Source: Pseudomonas putida (GTDB lineage Bacteria > Pseudomonadota > Gammaproteobacteria > Pseudomonadales > Pseudomonadaceae). From it: DNA of 64,000 bases. This document shows positions 47,949-57,600 of the stretch, piece after piece (positions within the stretch are counted from its first letter, which is position 1; each line of letters starts with the position of its first letter). The notes under the pieces were generated by a model. That model worked only from the letters and a program-made list of their open reading frames with translations. It was not told the DNA's origin and searched no databases. Both the position numbers and the translations under genes were made by a program. The stretch covers positions 496,001-560,000 of the forward strand of contig NZ_CP026115.2 in NCBI RefSeq assembly GCF_009883635.2, written 5' to 3'.

Positions 47949-50012
47949 ATGCGTCCCGTTTTGCCCCTCTCGTCTTACCTGGGTCTGCTGGCCCTCTTCA
48001 CCGTCAGCCAGCAAGCCACGGCAGCGCCTGCCGTCGAACTGGGCCAGGTGCTGATCAACGACGAGGAGCAAAGTGAACTGGACGACGCCCGCGAACGCTT
48101 GCGAGCAGTGCCAGGTGCCACCAACCTGGTGGACATGCAACGTGTCGGGCAAGGCCGTGTTGCCAGCAACCAGGATGTGCTGGCCTACCAGCCTGGCGTG
48201 TTCGCGCAGTCAGCGGGTAACGATGGCATCAAGCTGTCGATCCGCGGCTCGGGCATCAACCGTGCGCCGGGTGCCCATGGGTCCGGGGTCTACACGATGT
48301 TCGACGGCCTGCCTCTGACCGGCCCGGGGGGTACGCCTTACGAGCTGTTCGAACCCCTGTGGCTGAGCCGCGCCGAAGTACTGCGCGGGGCCAACGGCTT
48401 CGATCAGGGCTCGCTGGCCTTGGGCGGGGCCATCAACTACGTGACCCACACCGGCTACGATGCCGCGCCGCTGCAGGTGCGCTATGAGGCCGGCAGCCGC
48501 GGCTACCAGCACCGGCAGATCAGCTCCGGGCAGGTGCTGGGCAACCTCGACTACTACGTGGCCCTGACCGACTCGGAGTACGACGGCTATCAGGAACACA
48601 GCAGCGGCAGCTCGAAAGGCATTGCCGCCAATGTCGGCTACCGCTTCAACCCAAACCTGGAAACGCGTTTCTACCTGCGTTATCGGGAAACCGAAAACGA
48701 GCTGGCCGGGCGTTTGACCAAGGAGCAGATCAAGCACGATCCACGCGCCGCCAACCCAAGCTACCTGTCGCGCAACGACAGCCGCCCGCAACCCGGCAGC
48801 ACCTGGGTGGGCAACAAGACCACCTTCTTTTTCGATGACGATTCGCGGCTGGAGGCCGGGCTGGTCTATCACGACTACCCGATGGACCTGCGCGAAGGCC
48901 CGATGCGCCTCAAGGTGGCCTACACCGATGTCAGCGGCACGCTGAACTACTTCCGGCGTGACACCCTGCTCGGCCACGAGAGCAAGACCACCCTGGGCTG
49001 GCGCACCACCAAACACCTGCCCAACAGTGGCGCCTCGCAGTTCTCGCGGGTCAACGATGTGGTCGGCGCCCGCACGCGAGACTTCAGCTACCAGGGTTCG
49101 GACACGGTGTTGCATGCCGGCAATGACCTGGAGCTGATCCCGAACCTGTGGCTGACCACGGGCCTGGCGATGATCTACACCCGTCGGGAGAGCGATGTCT
49201 CTTACCCGGCCAGTGGTGGCAAGGTCAGCCAGCATGATTGGGACTATGCACCTCGTGTGGGCCTGCGCTACGACATTCGCCCGGACCTGCAGGTCTACGG
49301 CAACCTCAGCCGCTCGGTGGAGCCACCGCACCCGTGGTCGCTGGTGTGGAGTGCGCCGGTCAACAACCAGCCCATGAAGATGCAAAATCAGACCGCCACT
49401 ACCCTGGAACTGGGCGCCCGCGGCGAGTCGGCGCTGGGGCATTGGGACCTGGCCTGGTACTACTCGCAGGTACGTCACGAACTGCTCAACGTGGAAGTCG
49501 TGCAAGGCTTGCCATTCAAGGAGTTCAACGCCAGCCCCACCGTGCACCAAGGCGTCGAGGCCGGGCTGGACAGCATCCTCTGGGCGCAACCCGGCACTGG
49601 CAAGCTGAGCCTGCGCCAGGCCTACACCTTCAGCGACTTCCACTACCGCGATGACGACAAATTCGGCGACAACCGCCTGCCCGGCATCCCCATGCACTAC
49701 TACCAGGCCGAATTGCGCTACGACTGGCCTAGCGGATTCTACGCCGGGGTCAACACGCAGATGGCATCTAAGGTGCAGGTTGACTACGCCAACAGCTACC
49801 ACGCCAACGCCTATGCCCTGCTCGGTGCGCGCCTGGGCTGGGATTCGCCGAAGCAGGACTGGCAGACCTGGCTGGACCTGCGCAACCTGACCAACAAGCG
49901 CTACGCGGCAACCGTGACGCCGGGGTACGACGATGCCGGGCAGGACGTGGCCCGCTCGACACCGGGCGAAGGCTTTGGCATCTACGCCGGGGTTTCGTAC
50001 AGCTTCCGTTGA
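47949..50012 (+). CDS. TonB-dependent outer-membrane receptor
   Basis: Ligand-gated outer-membrane porin of 687 residues. Signal peptide (about 1-25), plug domain (VASNQDVLAYQPGVFAQSAG, then LSIRGSGINR at about 96-105) and a 22-strand barrel ending in the aromatic SYSFR. The layout suits a siderophore or metal-chelate receptor. No biosynthetic or regulatory gene lies next to it, so the ligand cannot be named. It has its own 215-base upstream region beside the LuxR-type gene. Confidence 0.88.
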   Translation: MRPVLPLSSYLGLLALFTVSQQATAAPAVELGQVLINDEEQSELDDARERLRAVPGATNLVDMQRVGQGRVASNQDVLAYQPGVFAQSAGNDGIKLSIRGSGINRAPGAHGSGVYTMFDGLPLTGPGGTPYELFEPLWLSRAEVLRGANGFDQGSLALGGAINYVTHTGYDAAPLQVRYEAGSRGYQHRQISSGQVLGNLDYYVALTDSEYDGYQEHSSGSSKGIAANVGYRFNPNLETRFYLRYRETENELAGRLTKEQIKHDPRAANPSYLSRNDSRPQPGSTWVGNKTTFFFDDDSRLEAGLVYHDYPMDLREGPMRLKVAYTDVSGTLNYFRRDTLLGHESKTTLGWRTTKHLPNSGASQFSRVNDVVGARTRDFSYQGSDTVLHAGNDLELIPNLWLTTGLAMIYTRRESDVSYPASGGKVSQHDWDYAPRVGLRYDIRPDLQVYGNLSRSVEPPHPWSLVWSAPVNNQPMKMQNQTATTLELGARGESALGHWDLAWYYSQVRHELLNVEVVQGLPFKEFNASPTVHQGVEAGLDSILWAQPGTGKLSLRQAYTFSDFHYRDDDKFGDNRLPGIPMHYYQAELRYDWPSGFYAGVNTQMASKVQVDYANSYHANAYALLGARLGWDSPKQDWQTWLDLRNLTNKRYAATVTPGYDDAGQDVARSTPGEGFGIYAGVSYSFR

Positions 50013-50021
50013 GCGAACGCC

Positions 50022-51086
50022 TCAGGACGGTAACTGCACCTGAGGTTTGGTCGCGGCGAAAATCGCCCAGCTGGAGACGAACAACGCCGCGATCAACGGC
50101 CCGATCACGAAGCCATTGAGCCCGAACACCGCCAAGCCGCCAAGGGTAGACACCAGGATCAGGTAATCGGGCATCCGCGTGTCCTTGCCCACCAGGATCG
50201 GCCGCAGCAGGTTGTCCACCAGGCCGATCACCAGTACCCCGAACGCCGTCAGGATCACCCCCGACAGAATCGCCCCGGTGAGCAGGAAATACGCGGCCAC
50301 CGGCGCCCAGACAATCCCCGCCCCCACCGCCGGCAACAGCGACAGAAACGCCATCAGCACCGCCCAGACCAGCGCACTGGGAATATCCAGCACCCAGAAG
50401 ATGAAACCACCCAGCGCGCCCTGGGTAATGGCCACCAGCACATTGCCCTTGACCGTGGCCCGTACCACCCGGTTGAACTTCAGTTGCAGGCGGCGCTTCT
50501 GGTGTTCCGGCAGCGGTACGGCAAGGCGTACCCGGCGCGCCACGTCGGCCCCCTCGCGCAGGAAGAAGAACAGCAGGTACATCATGATGCCGAAGCTCAC
50601 CAGGAACTCGAAGGTGCCCTGGCCAAAGTTGAACGCCTGGCTGGCCAGCACCTGGCTGCCCTGGGTAGCCCACTTGGTGATCTTGTCGCGCAGCCCGTCC
50701 AGGTTGCCCATACCCATGCGGTCCAGGCCGTGCTGGGCAAAGGCCGGGAGCATGTCCTTGCCGTGCTCGACGTAGCCGGCGATATCCAGCTGCCCGCTCT
50801 CGATGCGCTGGTACAACGCGGCGCCTTCCTGCACCAGCAAGGCACTGGTGATGATCACCGGCAGCACCGCCACCAGCAGGCATACCAGCACGGTACAGCC
50901 CGCCGCCAGGTTGCGGCGGCGGCCAAAGCGAATCAGCAAGTGACGCTGCAACGGCGCAAACAGGATGCCGAGAATCACCGCCCAGAAGATCGCACCGTAA
51001 TACGGCAGCAGGATCCACACAAAGGCGATGGTCACCAGTGTCAGGAGTACTGCCAGGGCTTTGTTCTGCAGGGCATCGTGGTTCAT
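50022..51086 (-). CDS. AI-2E family membrane transporter (PF01594 type)
   Basis: Polytopic membrane protein of 354 residues of the AI-2 exporter/YdiK/PerM family, with about eight membrane segments: two at the N-terminus, a long cytosolic or periplasmic part (about 65-150) and a C-terminal block including PAVGAGIVWAPVAAYFLL and LVDNLLRPILVGKDTRMP (about 290-307), a family hallmark. The ATG at 51086 follows GAGGAG; upstream in-frame codons are not needed. The substrate is unknown; the name reflects the family only. Confidence 0.85.
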   Translation of the reverse strand: MNHDALQNKALAVLLTLVTIAFVWILLPYYGAIFWAVILGILFAPLQRHLLIRFGRRRNLAAGCTVLVCLLVAVLPVIITSALLVQEGAALYQRIESGQLDIAGYVEHGKDMLPAFAQHGLDRMGMGNLDGLRDKITKWATQGSQVLASQAFNFGQGTFEFLVSFGIMMYLLFFFLREGADVARRVRLAVPLPEHQKRRLQLKFNRVVRATVKGNVLVAITQGALGGFIFWVLDIPSALVWAVLMAFLSLLPAVGAGIVWAPVAAYFLLTGAILSGVILTAFGVLVIGLVDNLLRPILVGKDTRMPDYLILVSTLGGLAVFGLNGFVIGPLIAALFVSSWAIFAATKPQVQLPS

Positions 51087-51215
51087 GGCGGCTCCTCGGG
51101 TGTCATGGTTATTAGTGCACACCACCTGCGCAAAAGTGCCACCCTGGTGTTGATTCAAATCAATACCTCGGCCCCGATCAGCCTTTAGCATCCGCGCCTT
51201 TGCCCCGGTGCGCTC

Positions 51216-52550
51216 ATGACCCTACCCGCCAAGCCCGAACTGCTTGCCCCCGCCGGCAGCCTCAAGACCATGCGCTATGCCTTCGCCTACGGTGCCGACG
51301 CGGTCTACGCCGGCCAGCCACGCTACAGCTTGCGGGTGCGCAACAACGAATTCGACCACGCCAACCTGGCACTGGGCATCAGCGAGGCACATGCCCAGGG
51401 CAAGCGTTTCTATGTGGTGGTCAACATCGCGCCGCACAACGCCAAGCTGAAGACCTTCCTCAAGGACCTGGCACCGGTGATCGCGATGGCGCCCGATGCG
51501 CTGATCATGTCCGACCCTGGGTTGATCATGCTGGTGCGCCAGCATTTTCCGCAGATGCCGGTGCACTTGTCGGTGCAGGCCAATACGGTGAACTGGGCCA
51601 GCGTGCAGTTCTGGCAGCAACTGGGCCTGAGCCGGGTGATCCTGTCGCGCGAGCTGTCGCTGGAGGAGATCGAGGAGATCCGCCAGCTCGTGCCGGACAT
51701 GGAGCTGGAAGTGTTCGTCCACGGCGCACTGTGCATGGCCTACTCCGGTCGCTGCCTGCTGTCCGGCTACCTGAACAGGCGCGATGCCAACCAGGGCACC
51801 TGCACCAATGCCTGCCGCTGGAAATACGAGGCCACGCCAGCCACGCAAGGCACTACCGGGGACATCGTCCGCGAGGTCGAGCCGACCCTGGGCCTGGGCG
51901 CTCCCACCGAGCAGGTGTTCCTGCTGCAGGAAAGCAATCGCCCAGGCAGCGAAATGCCGGCCTTCGAGGACGAGCATGGCACCTACATCATGAACGCCAA
52001 GGACCTGCGCGCCATCCAGCACGTCGAGCGCCTGGCCGCCATGGGCGTGCACTCGTTGAAGATCGAAGGCCGCACCAAGTCGCATTTCTACTGCGCCCGG
52101 GCGGTCCAGTCATACCGCAAGGCCATCGACGACGCTGCGGCCGGGAGGCCGTTCGACCTGGCCTTGATGGACAACCTCGAATCGCTGGCGCAACGGGGAT
52201 ACACCGAAGGCTTCCTGCGCCGCCATGTACACGACGAGTACCAGAACTACCTGCGCGGCAATTAGTTGTCCGAGCGCCAGCAGTTCGTCGGCGAACTGAC
52301 AGGGGTGCGCGTCGACGGCCTGGCCGAGGTCAAGGTGAAAAACCGCTTCGCCTTGGGTGACCACCTGGAATTGATGACCCCGCGTGGCAACTACCACTTC
52401 GACCTGCACCGCCTGTTCGATCGCCAACAGCACGCCATCGAGGTCGCGCCCGGCGATGGCCACGTGGTGTACCTGCCGATTCCCGAGCAGGTTGCGCTGG
52501 AGTACGGCCTGCTGATGCGTGACCTGGGCGATGCTGAACAGGCTGCCTGA
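51216..52550 (+). pseudogene. trhP: U32-family tRNA hydroxylation protein YegQ/TrhP, split by an amber codon
   Basis: Homologue of E. coli YegQ (TrhP), involved in 5-hydroxyuridine formation in tRNA. The first frame (51216-52265, 349 residues) holds the U32 domain with the VHGALCMAYSGRCLLSGY core. It ends at TAG (52263-52265) after NYLRGN. The same frame continues LSERQQFVGELTG to 52550, which matches the C-terminal domain of YegQ, where a serine stands at the stop position. A single TCG-to-TAG change explains it. Both halves keep normal codon use. It may be a recent pseudogene, a read error, or a gene read by amber suppression. Confidence 0.85.
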
Positions 52551-52628
52551 CACGGCTGTAATCTGCGCCTCAGCCAGCTGACAGGCGCAACCGGCGAGGA
52601 TCGTGGCTCCCCCGCATGAGGCCACGCC

Positions 52629-54320
52629 ATGTTGCGCAATCCTACCCGCCGCACCTTCGTCAAAGGCCTGGGCGCCGCTACCACACTGGCCGGTCTGGGC
52701 ATGTGGCGCCCGCTGGCCCAGGCCAGCGATGGCCGCGAGCTGGCCGGCCAGCACTTCGAGCTGTTCATTGGCCAGACACCGGTCAATATCACCGGCCGGC
52801 CACGCACCGCGCTGACCGTCAATGGCGGCCTGCCCGGCCCACTGCTGCGCTGGCGAGAAGGCGACACGGTGACCCTGCGCGTGCGCAACCGCCTCGACCA
52901 GGACACCTCGATCCACTGGCACGGCATCCTTCTGCCGGCCAACATGGACGGCGTACCGGGCCTGAGCTTCGCCGGCATCGCGCCGGGTGGCGATTACCTC
53001 TACCAATTCACCCTGCGCCAGAGCGGCACCTACTGGTACCACAGCCACTCCGGCCTGCAGGAGCAGGCCGGGGTGTATGGCGCGATCGTCATCGAGCCGC
53101 GTGAGCCCGAGCCGCATAGCTACCAGCGCGACCATGTGCTGCTGTTCAGCGACTGGTCCGATCAGGCGCCCGAAGCGTTACTGGCGACACTGAAAAAGCA
53201 GTCCGACGCCTTCAACTACCACAAGCGCACGCTCGGCGACTTTGTCACCGACGTCGCCGACAAGGGTTGGGGCAATACCATCGATGAGCGCCTGGCCTGG
53301 GCGCGCATGCGCATGAGCCCGACCGACCTCGCCGACATCAGCGCCGCCAGCTACACCTACCTGCTCAACGGCCAGTCCCCGGACGGCAACTTCACCTGCC
53401 TGTTCCAGCCCGGCGAAACCGTGCGCCTGCGCCTGATCAATGCGTCGGCCATGACCTATTTCGATTTCCGCATTCCGGGCCTCACGCTGACCGTGATCGC
53501 CGCCGACGGCCTGCCGGTGACGCCGGTGAGCGTGGACGAGCTGCGTATAGCGGTGGCCGAAACCTACGACGTGCTGGTGACCGTTGGCGACCTGCCCGCC
53601 TACACCCTGTTCGCCCAGAGCATGGACCGCAGCGGCTATGCCCGCGGCACGCTGGCCCGCGCCATGGGCCTGCAGGCCGTGGTGCCAGCGCCTGACCCAC
53701 GTCCCGTGCTGAGCATGGCCGACATGGGCCACGGCAACATGGCCGCGATGGACCACAGCGCCATGGCCGGCATGGACCACGGCAGCATGAGCAGCATGCA
53801 GAACCACCCCGACAGCGAAACCGGCAACCCGCTGGTCGACATGCAGACCATGGCACCCCGCGCCAACCTGGACGACCCTGGCATCGGCCTGCGCGGCAAT
53901 GGCCGCCGGGTACTGACCTATGCCGACCTGCGCAGCCCCTACCCCGACCCGGATGGCCGCGAGCCTTCGCGGGATATCGAACTGCACTTGACCGGGCACA
54001 TGGAGCGCTTCGCCTGGTCGTTCGATGGGGTCAAGTTCAGCGATGCCGCGCCATTGCTCCTGGCCTACGGCGAGCGGGTGCGCATTACCCTGGTCAACGA
54101 CACCATGATGACCCACCCCATCCACCTGCACGGCATGTGGAGCGACCTGGAGGATGAACACGGGCACTTCATGGTGCGCAAGCACACGGTCGACATGCCG
54201 CCCGGCAGCCGCCGCAGCTACCGGGTCACGGCCGACGCCCTGGGCCGCTGGGCCTACCACTGCCACCTGCTCTACCACATGGAGACCGGCATGTTCCGCG
54301 ATGTACGGGTCGATGAATGA
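52629..54320 (+). CDS. copA: CopA multicopper oxidase
   Basis: Periplasmic multicopper oxidase that oxidises or sequesters copper. 563 residues with a Tat signal (RRTFVKG, R7-R8), copper ligands in IHWHG (H96, H98), WYHSHSG (H138, H140), HPIHLHGMW and the type 1 site YHCHLLYHMETGM near the C-terminus. A Met/His-rich segment (MGHGNMAAMDHSAMAGMDHG at about 368-388) is typical for copper binding in CopA. It is first in a coupled cluster; no copRS regulator is adjacent. Confidence 0.93.
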   Translation: MLRNPTRRTFVKGLGAATTLAGLGMWRPLAQASDGRELAGQHFELFIGQTPVNITGRPRTALTVNGGLPGPLLRWREGDTVTLRVRNRLDQDTSIHWHGILLPANMDGVPGLSFAGIAPGGDYLYQFTLRQSGTYWYHSHSGLQEQAGVYGAIVIEPREPEPHSYQRDHVLLFSDWSDQAPEALLATLKKQSDAFNYHKRTLGDFVTDVADKGWGNTIDERLAWARMRMSPTDLADISAASYTYLLNGQSPDGNFTCLFQPGETVRLRLINASAMTYFDFRIPGLTLTVIAADGLPVTPVSVDELRIAVAETYDVLVTVGDLPAYTLFAQSMDRSGYARGTLARAMGLQAVVPAPDPRPVLSMADMGHGNMAAMDHSAMAGMDHGSMSSMQNHPDSETGNPLVDMQTMAPRANLDDPGIGLRGNGRRVLTYADLRSPYPDPDGREPSRDIELHLTGHMERFAWSFDGVKFSDAAPLLLAYGERVRITLVNDTMMTHPIHLHGMWSDLEDEHGHFMVRKHTVDMPPGSRRSYRVTADALGRWAYHCHLLYHMETGMFRDVRVDE

Positions 54321-55056
54321 GATCAACAACCGGCGCCTGGTCACGGGTGTCGCCCTGGCCGCGCTGCTGGCCAGCGAACGGGCCATGGCCGTCTTCGCGC
54401 CCCTGCCCGACCATCAGCTGCATGACCGCGCGCTCAACTGGGCAGTGATCGTCGATCAGCTGGAATACCAGCATTTCGAAAGCAGCAGCGCCCTCAAGTG
54501 GAACGCCACGGCCTGGGTCGGTGGCGGCATCGATCGCCTGTGGCTGCGCACCGAGGGCGAACGGGAACAAGGCACGACCCACAAGGCAGAGTTGCAGGCG
54601 CTGTGGGGCCATGCGATCAGCCCGTGGTGGGAGCTGGTAGGCGGCATGCGCCAGGACTTCAAGCCGGCCAGCGGGCAGACCTGGGCTGCCTTCGGCATCC
54701 AAGGTACCCCGCTGTATGGCCTGGAACTGGAAGCCACCGCCTATGCTGGCGAGCGACAACAGAGCGCACTGCGCCTGGAGGCCGCTTACGCTATCCTGCT
54801 GACCAACCGCTGGATCCTCGAGCCGAACCTGGAAGCCAACTTCTACGGCCGCAACGATGCCGGCCACGAACAGGGCGCCGGGCTTGCCGACAGCGAAGTC
54901 GGCCTGCGCCTGCGCTACGAAATCAGCCGCGGCTTCGCGCCCTATGTCGGGGTAAGCTTCGAGCGCCTGCACGGCAACCGCGCCAGCCAGGCCCGTGAAG
55001 ACGGCGATGACCTCGGCCAGACCCGTCTGGTGGCAGGCATACGCCTGCGTTTCTAA
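54313..55056 (+). CDS. copB: copper resistance outer-membrane protein CopB
   Basis: Outer-membrane beta-barrel of the CopB family, 247 residues: signal peptide (about 1-24) then HDRALNWAVIVDQLEYQ and alternating strand pattern to the C-terminal VAGIRLRF. The Met-rich N-terminal repeats usual in CopB are absent, so it is a short form. The ATG at 54313 overlaps the end of copA by eight bases, which implies coupled translation. It ends 14 bases before the DUF411 gene. Confidence 0.88.
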   Translation: MNEINNRRLVTGVALAALLASERAMAVFAPLPDHQLHDRALNWAVIVDQLEYQHFESSSALKWNATAWVGGGIDRLWLRTEGEREQGTTHKAELQALWGHAISPWWELVGGMRQDFKPASGQTWAAFGIQGTPLYGLELEATAYAGERQQSALRLEAAYAILLTNRWILEPNLEANFYGRNDAGHEQGAGLADSEVGLRLRYEISRGFAPYVGVSFERLHGNRASQAREDGDDLGQTRLVAGIRLRF

Positions 55057-55070
55057 GGAGTTGTTTGACC

Positions 55071-55499
55071 ATGCTGCGTAAACACCTGATCACCTTCGGC
55101 CTGCTGGCCATCACCGGCCTGGCCCAGGCTGGCGAAACCATCGATGTCTATCGCGACCCCAATTGTGGCTGCTGCAAGGCCTGGATCAGCCACCTGCGCG
55201 ACAACGGCTTCACCGTCAACGACCACGTCGAGCCGAACATGAGCGCCGTCAAGCAGCGCCTGGGTGTGGCCCCGCGCCTGGCGTCGTGCCACACCGGGGT
55301 GATCGACGGCAAGTTCGTCGAAGGCCATGTGCCCGCCGAGCAGCTGCGCCTGCTGGCCAAGCGCGACGACCTCAAGGGCCTGGCCGTGCCGGGCATGCCC
55401 ATGGGTTCGCCCGGCATGGAAATGGGTGAGCGCAAGGATGCCTACCAGGTCATCGGCGTGACCCAGGATGGCCAGGACACCGTGGTCGCCAACTACTGA
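55071..55499 (+). CDS. DUF411 (CopG-like) periplasmic protein
   Basis: 142-residue protein with signal peptide (about 1-20) and the DUF411 core YRDPNCGCCKAW (about 27-38), in which NCGCC is a likely metal site, followed by the HTGVIDGKFVEGHVP block with a further conserved cysteine/histidine (SCHT). DUF411 genes are often linked to copper or mercury resistance. The ATG at 55071 follows AAGGAG; the ORF can also be opened at a TTG two codons earlier. It is part of the copper unit. Confidence 0.85.
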   Translation: MLRKHLITFGLLAITGLAQAGETIDVYRDPNCGCCKAWISHLRDNGFTVNDHVEPNMSAVKQRLGVAPRLASCHTGVIDGKFVEGHVPAEQLRLLAKRDDLKGLAVPGMPMGSPGMEMGERKDAYQVIGVTQDGQDTVVANY

Positions 55500-55936
55500 T
55501 GCTGAGCATCTGGGCGCTGTTTTTCAGCGCCTTCGGTGCCGCCACCCTGCTGCCGCTGCAATCGGAGGCGGTGCTGGTCGGCCTGCTGCTGCGCGAGCCC
55601 GAAGCCTGGTTGACCTTGCTGCTGGTGGCGACCCTGGGCAATGTGCTCGGGTCGGTGGTCAACTGGCTGCTCGGTCGGGCCATCGAGCACCTGCGCGACA
55701 AGCGCTGGTTCCCCTTCAGCGCCAGCCAGCTTGAAGGCGCGCAACAGCGCTACCAGCGTTGGGGGCAATGGTCGCTACTGCTGAGCTGGATGCCGGTGAT
55801 CGGCGATCCGCTGACCCTGATTGCCGGCATCATGCGGGAACCGTTCTGGCGGTTTCTGCTGCTGGTGACCCTAGCCAAGGGCGGGCGCTATATCGTCGTG
55901 GCGATGATTACCCTGGGCTGGTTTCATGCCTGGTAA
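55499..55936 (+). CDS. YqaA/DedA-like small membrane protein
   Basis: 145-residue membrane protein of the SNARE-associated/VTT superfamily (YqaA type), with about four hydrophobic segments and the GNVLGSVVNWLLGR and WMPVIGDPLTLIAGIMR (about 95-111) motifs. Its ATG overlaps the stop of the DUF411 gene by one base, so it is the last gene of the copper unit. The family has lipid-transport members; a role in copper tolerance is only suggested by position. Confidence 0.8.
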   Translation: MLSIWALFFSAFGAATLLPLQSEAVLVGLLLREPEAWLTLLLVATLGNVLGSVVNWLLGRAIEHLRDKRWFPFSASQLEGAQQRYQRWGQWSLLLSWMPVIGDPLTLIAGIMREPFWRFLLLVTLAKGGRYIVVAMITLGWFHAW

Positions 55937-55956
55937 CACCTTTAACGTTTAAGGTG
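55937..55956 (+). terminator. short dyad after the copper cluster
   Basis: CACCTTTAAC/GTTTAAGGTG is a near-perfect 20-bp dyad (one mismatch) directly behind the stop of the YqaA-like gene. Without a T-run it is only a weak terminator candidate or an operator. Confidence 0.35.
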
Positions 55957-56011
55957 CTCCTCTGACTGCTAAAGTCGCCAATTCCTACATGGTCCTACAT
56001 GGAGTGCCCCC

Positions 56012-57010
56012 ATGCTACGCGCAACCGCCCTGGCCCTGGCCTGCCTCGTCGGCACCCCCGCCATCGCTGCCGAATCGCCCACCTACGGCAAACAGCTCGA
56101 AGGCTTCACCTACCCTCACCCACTCAAGCATTTCGACTTCCAGTCCCAGGGCCAGCACCTGCAGATGGGCTACATGGATGTGCCGGCCCAGGGCCAGGCC
56201 AATGGCCGCAGCGTGGTGCTGATGCATGGCAAGAACTTCTGCGCCGCCACCTGGGAGACCACCATCGACGCCTTGAGCCAGGCGGGCTACCGGGTGATCG
56301 CCCCGGACCAGGTCGGCTTCTGCACCTCGAGCAAGCCGGCCCAGTACCAGTACAGTTTCCAGCAACTGGCGGTGAACACCCACGCCCTGCTCGAACAGCT
56401 GGGCGTCAAGCAGGCCATCGTGCTCGGCCACTCCACTGGCGGCATGCTCGCTACCCGCTACGCGCTGATGTACCCGCAGCAGGTCGAGCGCCTGGCGATG
56501 GTCAACCCGATCGGCCTGGAAGACTGGAAAGCCCTGGGTGTGCCCTACCGCACGGTGGACCAGTGGTATGCCCGTGAGCTCAAGCTCGATGCCGAAAGCG
56601 TGCGCGAATATGAACGCAAGACCTACTACGCGGGGCGCTGGAAGCCTGATTACGAGCGTTGGGTGCAGATGCTGGTGGGGCTGAACAAGGGGCCGGGGCA
56701 TGAGGCGGTGGCGTGGAACTCGGCGCTGATCTACGACATGATCTTCACCCAGCCGGTGTATCACGAGTTCAAGGACCTGAAGATGCCGACCCTGTTGCTG
56801 ATCGGCGATCAGGACACCACGGCGATCGGCAGCGACATCGCCCCGCCTGAAGTGAAGGCCAAGCTGGGCAAGTACAAGGAACTGGGGCCGCAGGTCGCCA
56901 AGCTGATTCCACAGGGCGAACTGGTGACGTTCGAAGGCATGGGGCATGCGCCGCAGATCGAGGAGCCACGGCGCTTCAACCGCACGCTGGTGGACTGGCT
57001 CGGCCGCTAA
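56012..57010 (+). CDS. secreted alpha/beta hydrolase
   Basis: 332-residue alpha/beta hydrolase with signal peptide (about 1-19). The nucleophile elbow GHSTGG (about 138-143), oxyanion-hole HGKN and an acid/histidine near the C-terminus (GDQDTT, GMGHAPQ) form a likely Ser-Asp-His triad. The layout resembles bacterial epoxide-hydrolase/haloperoxidase-like or lipase-like proteins exported to the periplasm. It is convergent with the DinB gene, and the two stop codons overlap by four bases (CTAA). Substrate unknown. Confidence 0.85.
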   Translation: MLRATALALACLVGTPAIAAESPTYGKQLEGFTYPHPLKHFDFQSQGQHLQMGYMDVPAQGQANGRSVVLMHGKNFCAATWETTIDALSQAGYRVIAPDQVGFCTSSKPAQYQYSFQQLAVNTHALLEQLGVKQAIVLGHSTGGMLATRYALMYPQQVERLAMVNPIGLEDWKALGVPYRTVDQWYARELKLDAESVREYERKTYYAGRWKPDYERWVQMLVGLNKGPGHEAVAWNSALIYDMIFTQPVYHEFKDLKMPTLLLIGDQDTTAIGSDIAPPEVKAKLGKYKELGPQVAKLIPQGELVTFEGMGHAPQIEEPRRFNRTLVDWLGR

Positions 57011-57588
57011 CCCTTCCAGACCTGCGCTTCGCTCCAGCCGAGTTCGGCAAAGTCCAGCGCCCGCAGGTCGGCTTCCTCTTCACAGAAAAACTCATCCAGC
57101 TGCGGCGGCCTTACCGCCGTGTCGCTGAGCATCGCATGCACCTGCCCACGGTGATGGATCTGGTGCTCGAACAGGTGCGCCAGCAGGCGCAGACGCTGTT
57201 CGCGCTGGATCCGCTGCGGCCGCACGATACTGACATAGCGCTCCAGTTGGGCATCCTGCAGCAGGCTGCAATAGGCGATCAGCCGGTGGTCGGCCTGGGC
57301 CTGCTCGGCATGCAGGTCGGTGCAGGTGGCGAACGGTTGCTCCGGCTCGAAGAAACGCTCGCCATCCGGGTTCGGCGCCTCACCGCGCTGTTCGCACTCG
57401 AGCATGTCCAGATAGAACCAGTCCACCGTCAGCAGGTGGTTGAGGGTGGCTTTGATCGACGGGAAGAAGCTGCAACGGGGGGCAACGAACTCGTCGTGGG
57501 TCAGTTGCAGGCAGGCCTTGTACAGGCGGTGATTGGCCCAGCCATTGTTGTAGGCCTGGGTCAGCAGGTGATGCGACAGCGGCTCCAT
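57007..57588 (-). CDS. DinB family protein
   Basis: 193-residue helical-bundle protein of the DinB/YfiT metal-binding superfamily. The expected histidines are in LNHLLTVDW (about 50-58) and HLFEHQIHHRGQVHAML (about 136-152), which could hold a divalent metal. Such proteins often act as thiol-dependent transferases or hydrolases; no role can be named. It lies 12 bases after the end of the zapE gene and is probably co-transcribed with it. Confidence 0.85.
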   Translation of the reverse strand: MEPLSHHLLTQAYNNGWANHRLYKACLQLTHDEFVAPRCSFFPSIKATLNHLLTVDWFYLDMLECEQRGEAPNPDGERFFEPEQPFATCTDLHAEQAQADHRLIAYCSLLQDAQLERYVSIVRPQRIQREQRLRLLAHLFEHQIHHRGQVHAMLSDTAVRPPQLDEFFCEEEADLRALDFAELGWSEAQVWKG

Positions 57589-57600
57589 GGTTTGGCTCCT

